Positions 6,606-7,743 of a stretch of DNA of 7,743 bases are shown here, one piece after another (positions within the stretch are counted from its first letter, which is position 1; every line of letters starts with the position of its first letter). The stretch is from assembly GCA_013334735.1 (NCBI GenBank), contig JAAXXA010000010.1, positions 9,576-17,318 on the forward strand, written 5' to 3'. The stretch comes from Bacteroidota bacterium (GTDB lineage Bacteria; Bacteroidota; Bacteroidia; Bacteroidales; CG2-30-32-10). Position numbers and translations under genes: made by a program. The notes beneath the pieces are model-generated. The model saw only the letters and a list, made by a program, of their open reading frames with translations, did not search any database and was not told the DNA's origin.

Positions 6606-6678
6606 CTCTCCGTAGCTCAGCTGGTAGAGCAATTGACTCTTAATCAATGGGTCACAGGTTCGAATCCTGTCGGGGAGA
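6606..6678 (+). tRNA. tRNA-Lys (anticodon CTT)
   Basis: The 73-base cloverleaf is complete. The acceptor CTCTCCG (6606-6612) pairs with CGGGGAG (6671-6677, one T-G). The D-stem is GCTC/GAGC (6615-6618/6627-6630). The anticodon stem ATTGA/TCAAT (6632-6636/6644-6648) encloses loop CTCTTAA, giving anticodon CTT (6639-6641) for AAG. The T-stem ACAGG/CCTGT (6654-6658/6666-6670) encloses TTCGAAT. The discriminator is A, and CCA is not encoded. It heads a two-tRNA unit. Confidence 0.96.
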
Positions 6679-6711
6679 CATAATTTTCTATTTTGTACAA
6701 ATAATTTTTAT

Positions 6712-6785
6712 CGGGGTGTAGCGCAGTTGGCTAGCGTACCACGTTCGGGACGTGGGGGTCGGAAGTTCGAGTCTTCTCACCCCGA
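6712..6785 (+). tRNA. tRNA-Pro (anticodon CGG)
   Basis: The 74-base cloverleaf has acceptor CGGGGTG (6712-6718) fully paired with CACCCCG (6778-6784), and C1-G72 with discriminator A73 as in bacterial tRNA-Pro. The D-stem is GCGC/GCGT. The anticodon stem CCACG/CGTGG (6739-6743/6751-6755) encloses TTCGGGA, giving anticodon CGG (6746-6748) for CCG. The T-stem GGAAG/CTTCT (6761-6765/6773-6777) has one G-T. CCA is not encoded. It lies 33 bases after tRNA-Lys and has no perfect promoter of its own, so it is probably co-transcribed and processed. Confidence 0.96.
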
Positions 6786-6797
6786 CTTTTTTACATC

Positions 6798-6832
6798 TAA
6801 ACCGCTTGATTATCAGGCGGTTTAATTTTTTT
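6798..6832 (+). terminator. Intrinsic terminator after the tRNA pair
   Basis: TAAACCGCTTGA (6798-6809) pairs with TCAGGCGGTTTA (6813-6824), 12 pairs with one wobble, around a three-base loop TTA. One A and seven T (6826-6832) follow. It lies 12 bases past the tRNA-Pro gene. This is a textbook Rho-independent terminator. Confidence 0.92.
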
Positions 6833-6872
6833 GTGCACCGCAATTTTGTTACAAAAAAATTATATTTAATTG

Positions 6873-6915
6873 AAAAATAAAAGCTCACTCAGTCAAGAAC
6901 CTGAATGAACTTTTA
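6873..6915 (-). terminator. Intrinsic terminator of the minus-strand exported-protein gene
   Basis: The arms are 6878-6892 and 6901-6915 with an eight-base loop. In the minus-strand RNA all 15 positions pair, two of them as G-U; in plus-strand RNA these two become C-A mismatches. Five T follow on the minus strand (complement of 6877-6873). The strand-specific wobble and the tail both say it serves minus-strand transcription, about 110 bases past the stop of the gene at 7444-7025. It ends facing the tRNA terminator, so two opposed terminators separate the converging units. Confidence 0.8.
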
Positions 6916-6990
6916 AAATGTATTCAAATTAATTATTTGGTTGTGTGTTTTACGAAATATTTTTTAATAAAATTACGCTTTCTATTTTTG

Positions 6991-7017
6991 TTGGTGATCT
7001 GCCACGACAGACACCAA
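6991..7017. repeat. Bulged hairpin just past the exported-protein gene
   Basis: TTGGTG (6991-6996) pairs with CACCAA (7012-7017) and TCTG (6998-7001) with CAGA (7008-7011). There is a single bulged A and the loop is CCACGA. It starts seven bases after the stop codon of the minus-strand gene. Neither strand shows a T-tract after it, so it is more likely an RNA-stabilising or other structural element than a terminator. Confidence 0.5.
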
Positions 7018-7024
7018 AAATGGC

Positions 7025-7444
7025 TTAGAGTAAGGCAACTAAACCAAAAGTTTGCTCAGGAATCTTTATAAACTTACCTTTTTTAGACTTTACCTGTTGG
7101 ATTATTTTTACTCTATTATTTTCAAAATATACGGTTCTGTCTTCATACATCCATTTTTCTTTATTAGTATTTTCAATTATTAATTTATCATTCGGATAAT
7201 TCAAAATTTCTAATACTTCCTTTGCAGTAGAACCAATTTTTACTTCTTTTACAGGTGGAGCTTTATGTTGCATTGTATCCGAAGCAGAATAAATACAAAC
7301 TGCTGCCGTTCCATAAGCATATTTCTGTCGTTGTGCAAATGAATTGTAATTTAAGATGCTTGTTGTAATAAATATTGTCAGGCAGAAAAAAGTATATCTG
7401 ATATATTTAATCTGGCTTTTGCGAAGTTGATTTATTGCTTTCAT
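7025..7444 (-). CDS. Small exported protein of unknown function with BamE/OmlA-like sequence pattern
   Basis: I do not recognise a specific family. The 139-residue product has a basic N-terminus (MKAINQLRKSQIKYIRY), a hydrophobic stretch (about 18-31) and a likely signal-peptidase I site after SFA (Ala37), so the mature protein of about 102 residues is probably periplasmic. No lipobox is seen at the signal end. The mature part carries VKIGSTAKEVLEILNYPND (68-86), then KWMYEDRTVYFENNRV (97-112). This follows the pattern G-x-(S/T)-x-x-(E/D)-V-x-x-x-L-x-x-P, then W-x-Y and F-x-x-x-x-V, typical of small BamE/SmpA/OmlA-like and DUF2845-like domains; this is resemblance only. The ATG at 7444 has no Shine-Dalgarno. 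A TAAATTTG promoter element lies about 90 bases upstream and a terminator downstream, so it appears to be a single-gene unit. A Gly-Leu-Val-Ala-Leu-Leu hydrophobic C-terminus is present. Confidence 0.75.
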   Translation of the reverse strand: MKAINQLRKSQIKYIRYTFFCLTIFITTSILNYNSFAQRQKYAYGTAAVCIYSASDTMQHKAPPVKEVKIGSTAKEVLEILNYPNDKLIIENTNKEKWMYEDRTVYFENNRVKIIQQVKSKKGKFIKIPEQTFGLVALL

Positions 7445-7532
7445 AATTTAATTTTTAAAATTATAATTGTAAATCAATATTTTCGGAACAAGTACTATTT
7501 GCTATGTGTTTATTTATTTACTTATACTGCTT

Positions 7533-7540
7533 CAAATTTA
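7533..7540 (-). promoter_or_regulatory. Candidate -7 element TAAATTTG of the exported-protein gene
   Basis: Minus-strand TAAATTTG is a perfect TAnnTTTG and identical to the element before the proline dehydrogenase gene. It would give a leader of about 80 bases. No -33 TTG is seen at normal spacing. Two palindromes lie just upstream of it, consistent with a regulated promoter. Confidence 0.4.
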
Positions 7541-7570
7541 CAACTACGAAACACTCTAATACATCAGTAT

Positions 7571-7582
7571 AAATACGTATTT
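7571..7582. promoter_or_regulatory. Perfect 12-bp palindrome AAATACGTATTT
   Basis: The sequence equals its own reverse complement over 12 bases. It is centred about 50 bases upstream of the predicted start of transcription of the minus-strand exported-protein gene, a place where an activator or repressor could bind. The protein that would bind is unknown. Confidence 0.35.
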
Positions 7583-7594
7583 TTCACTTTTTAT

Positions 7595-7612
7595 ATAGGT
7601 ATTTATACCTAT
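7595..7612. promoter_or_regulatory. 18-bp dyad ATAGGTA-N4-TACCTAT
   Basis: Two seven-base arms are perfectly complementary around TTTA, centred 27 bases from the neighbouring palindrome. Four T follow on the plus strand, so a weak terminator hairpin is an alternative, but the stem is mostly A-T and no plus-strand gene ends nearby. An operator is the likelier reading. Confidence 0.4.
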
Positions 7613-7696
7613 TTTTGAATGTAAGTGGTAGTTATAAATATGTCATTTATCTTCTGCTTCTTTTTATTCTCTATTCAGTTATTTATAAAAAAAAAG

Positions 7697-7704
7697 TACC
7701 TTTG
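7697..7704 (+). promoter_or_regulatory. -7 element TACCTTTG facing out of the window
   Basis: TACCTTTG followed by CC is a perfect Bacteroidetes -7 box and the same eight bases as the tRNA and DUF177-operon promoters. It points toward the right-hand edge, so a plus-strand transcription unit begins here. No -33 TTG at standard spacing is visible. Confidence 0.55.
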
Positions 7705-7719
7705 CCTTTCATTTTTTTG

Positions 7720-7743
7720 ATGAACAATTTAATCCATTTTTTA
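7720..7743 (+). CDS. Possible start of a plus-strand gene (partial, eight codons)
   Basis: An ATG 15 bases after the TACCTTTG element opens MNNLIHFL to the window edge without a stop. The predicted leader would be only about 10 bases. Eight codons are too few to identify a product, and the true first gene may lie beyond the edge. Confidence 0.22.

Noticed and set aside
6688..6888. Minus-strand reading frame of 66 codons containing LELPTPTSRTWYASQLRYTP
   Set aside because: It is the antisense of tRNA-Pro; this peptide is a familiar annotation artefact wherever this tRNA is translated on the wrong strand. It also runs through the tRNA terminator.
7427..7618. 63-codon plus-strand frame rich in Tyr, Phe and Ile
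   Set aside because: Its composition is that of translated AT-rich intergenic DNA, and it runs across the start codon, promoter element and palindromes of the opposite-strand gene.

Overview
The window looks like chromosomal DNA of a low-GC Bacteroidetes (Bacteroidota) bacterium. The evidence is the AT-rich base composition, the near absence of Shine-Dalgarno sequences, several perfect matches to the Bacteroidetes -7 promoter element TAnnTTTG, the protein flavour of GlmS, FabH, DUF177 and bL32, and tRNA genes without an encoded CCA. I cannot name the genus. I see no phage, IS, CRISPR or defence genes; this is housekeeping DNA.

Layout: (1) bases 2-1570, plus strand: 3' six-sevenths of glmS, cut by the window edge. 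(2) 1571-1681: a short convergent gap with a 7-bp-phased repeat/inverted repeat. (3) 1682-3817, minus strand: an operon reading DUF177 (YceD-like) - rpmF (bL32) - plsX remnant - fabH from a good promoter at 3817-3810. (4) 3785-4040: a gap with two overlapping, mutually exclusive hairpins. (5) 4041-4952, minus: monofunctional proline dehydrogenase. (6) 4953-5261: a divergent promoter region. (7) 5262-6548, plus: uraA-type uracil:H+ symporter. (8) 6580-6832, plus: promoter, tRNA-Lys(CTT), tRNA-Pro(CGG) and a strong intrinsic terminator. (9) 6873-7444, minus: a terminator and a small exported protein of unknown function with a BamE/OmlA-like sequence pattern. (10) 7445-7743: a regulatory region with two palindromes and two candidate promoters, one firing out of the right-hand edge.

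How the genes work together: glmS makes glucosamine-6-phosphate for peptidoglycan and LPS. fabH starts fatty acid elongation. rpmF, DUF177, plsX and fabH form the classical ribosome/lipid cluster. ProDH and UraA are catabolic and salvage functions. The most notable point is that plsX, normally about 310-340 codons and sitting between rpmF and fabH, is reduced to a 63-codon N-terminal stub with damaged signature residues and a possible out-of-frame remnant after the stop. The standard PlsX step of phospholipid synthesis is therefore broken at this locus, while its neighbours are intact. I found no evidence for an entirely new multi-gene system in this window.
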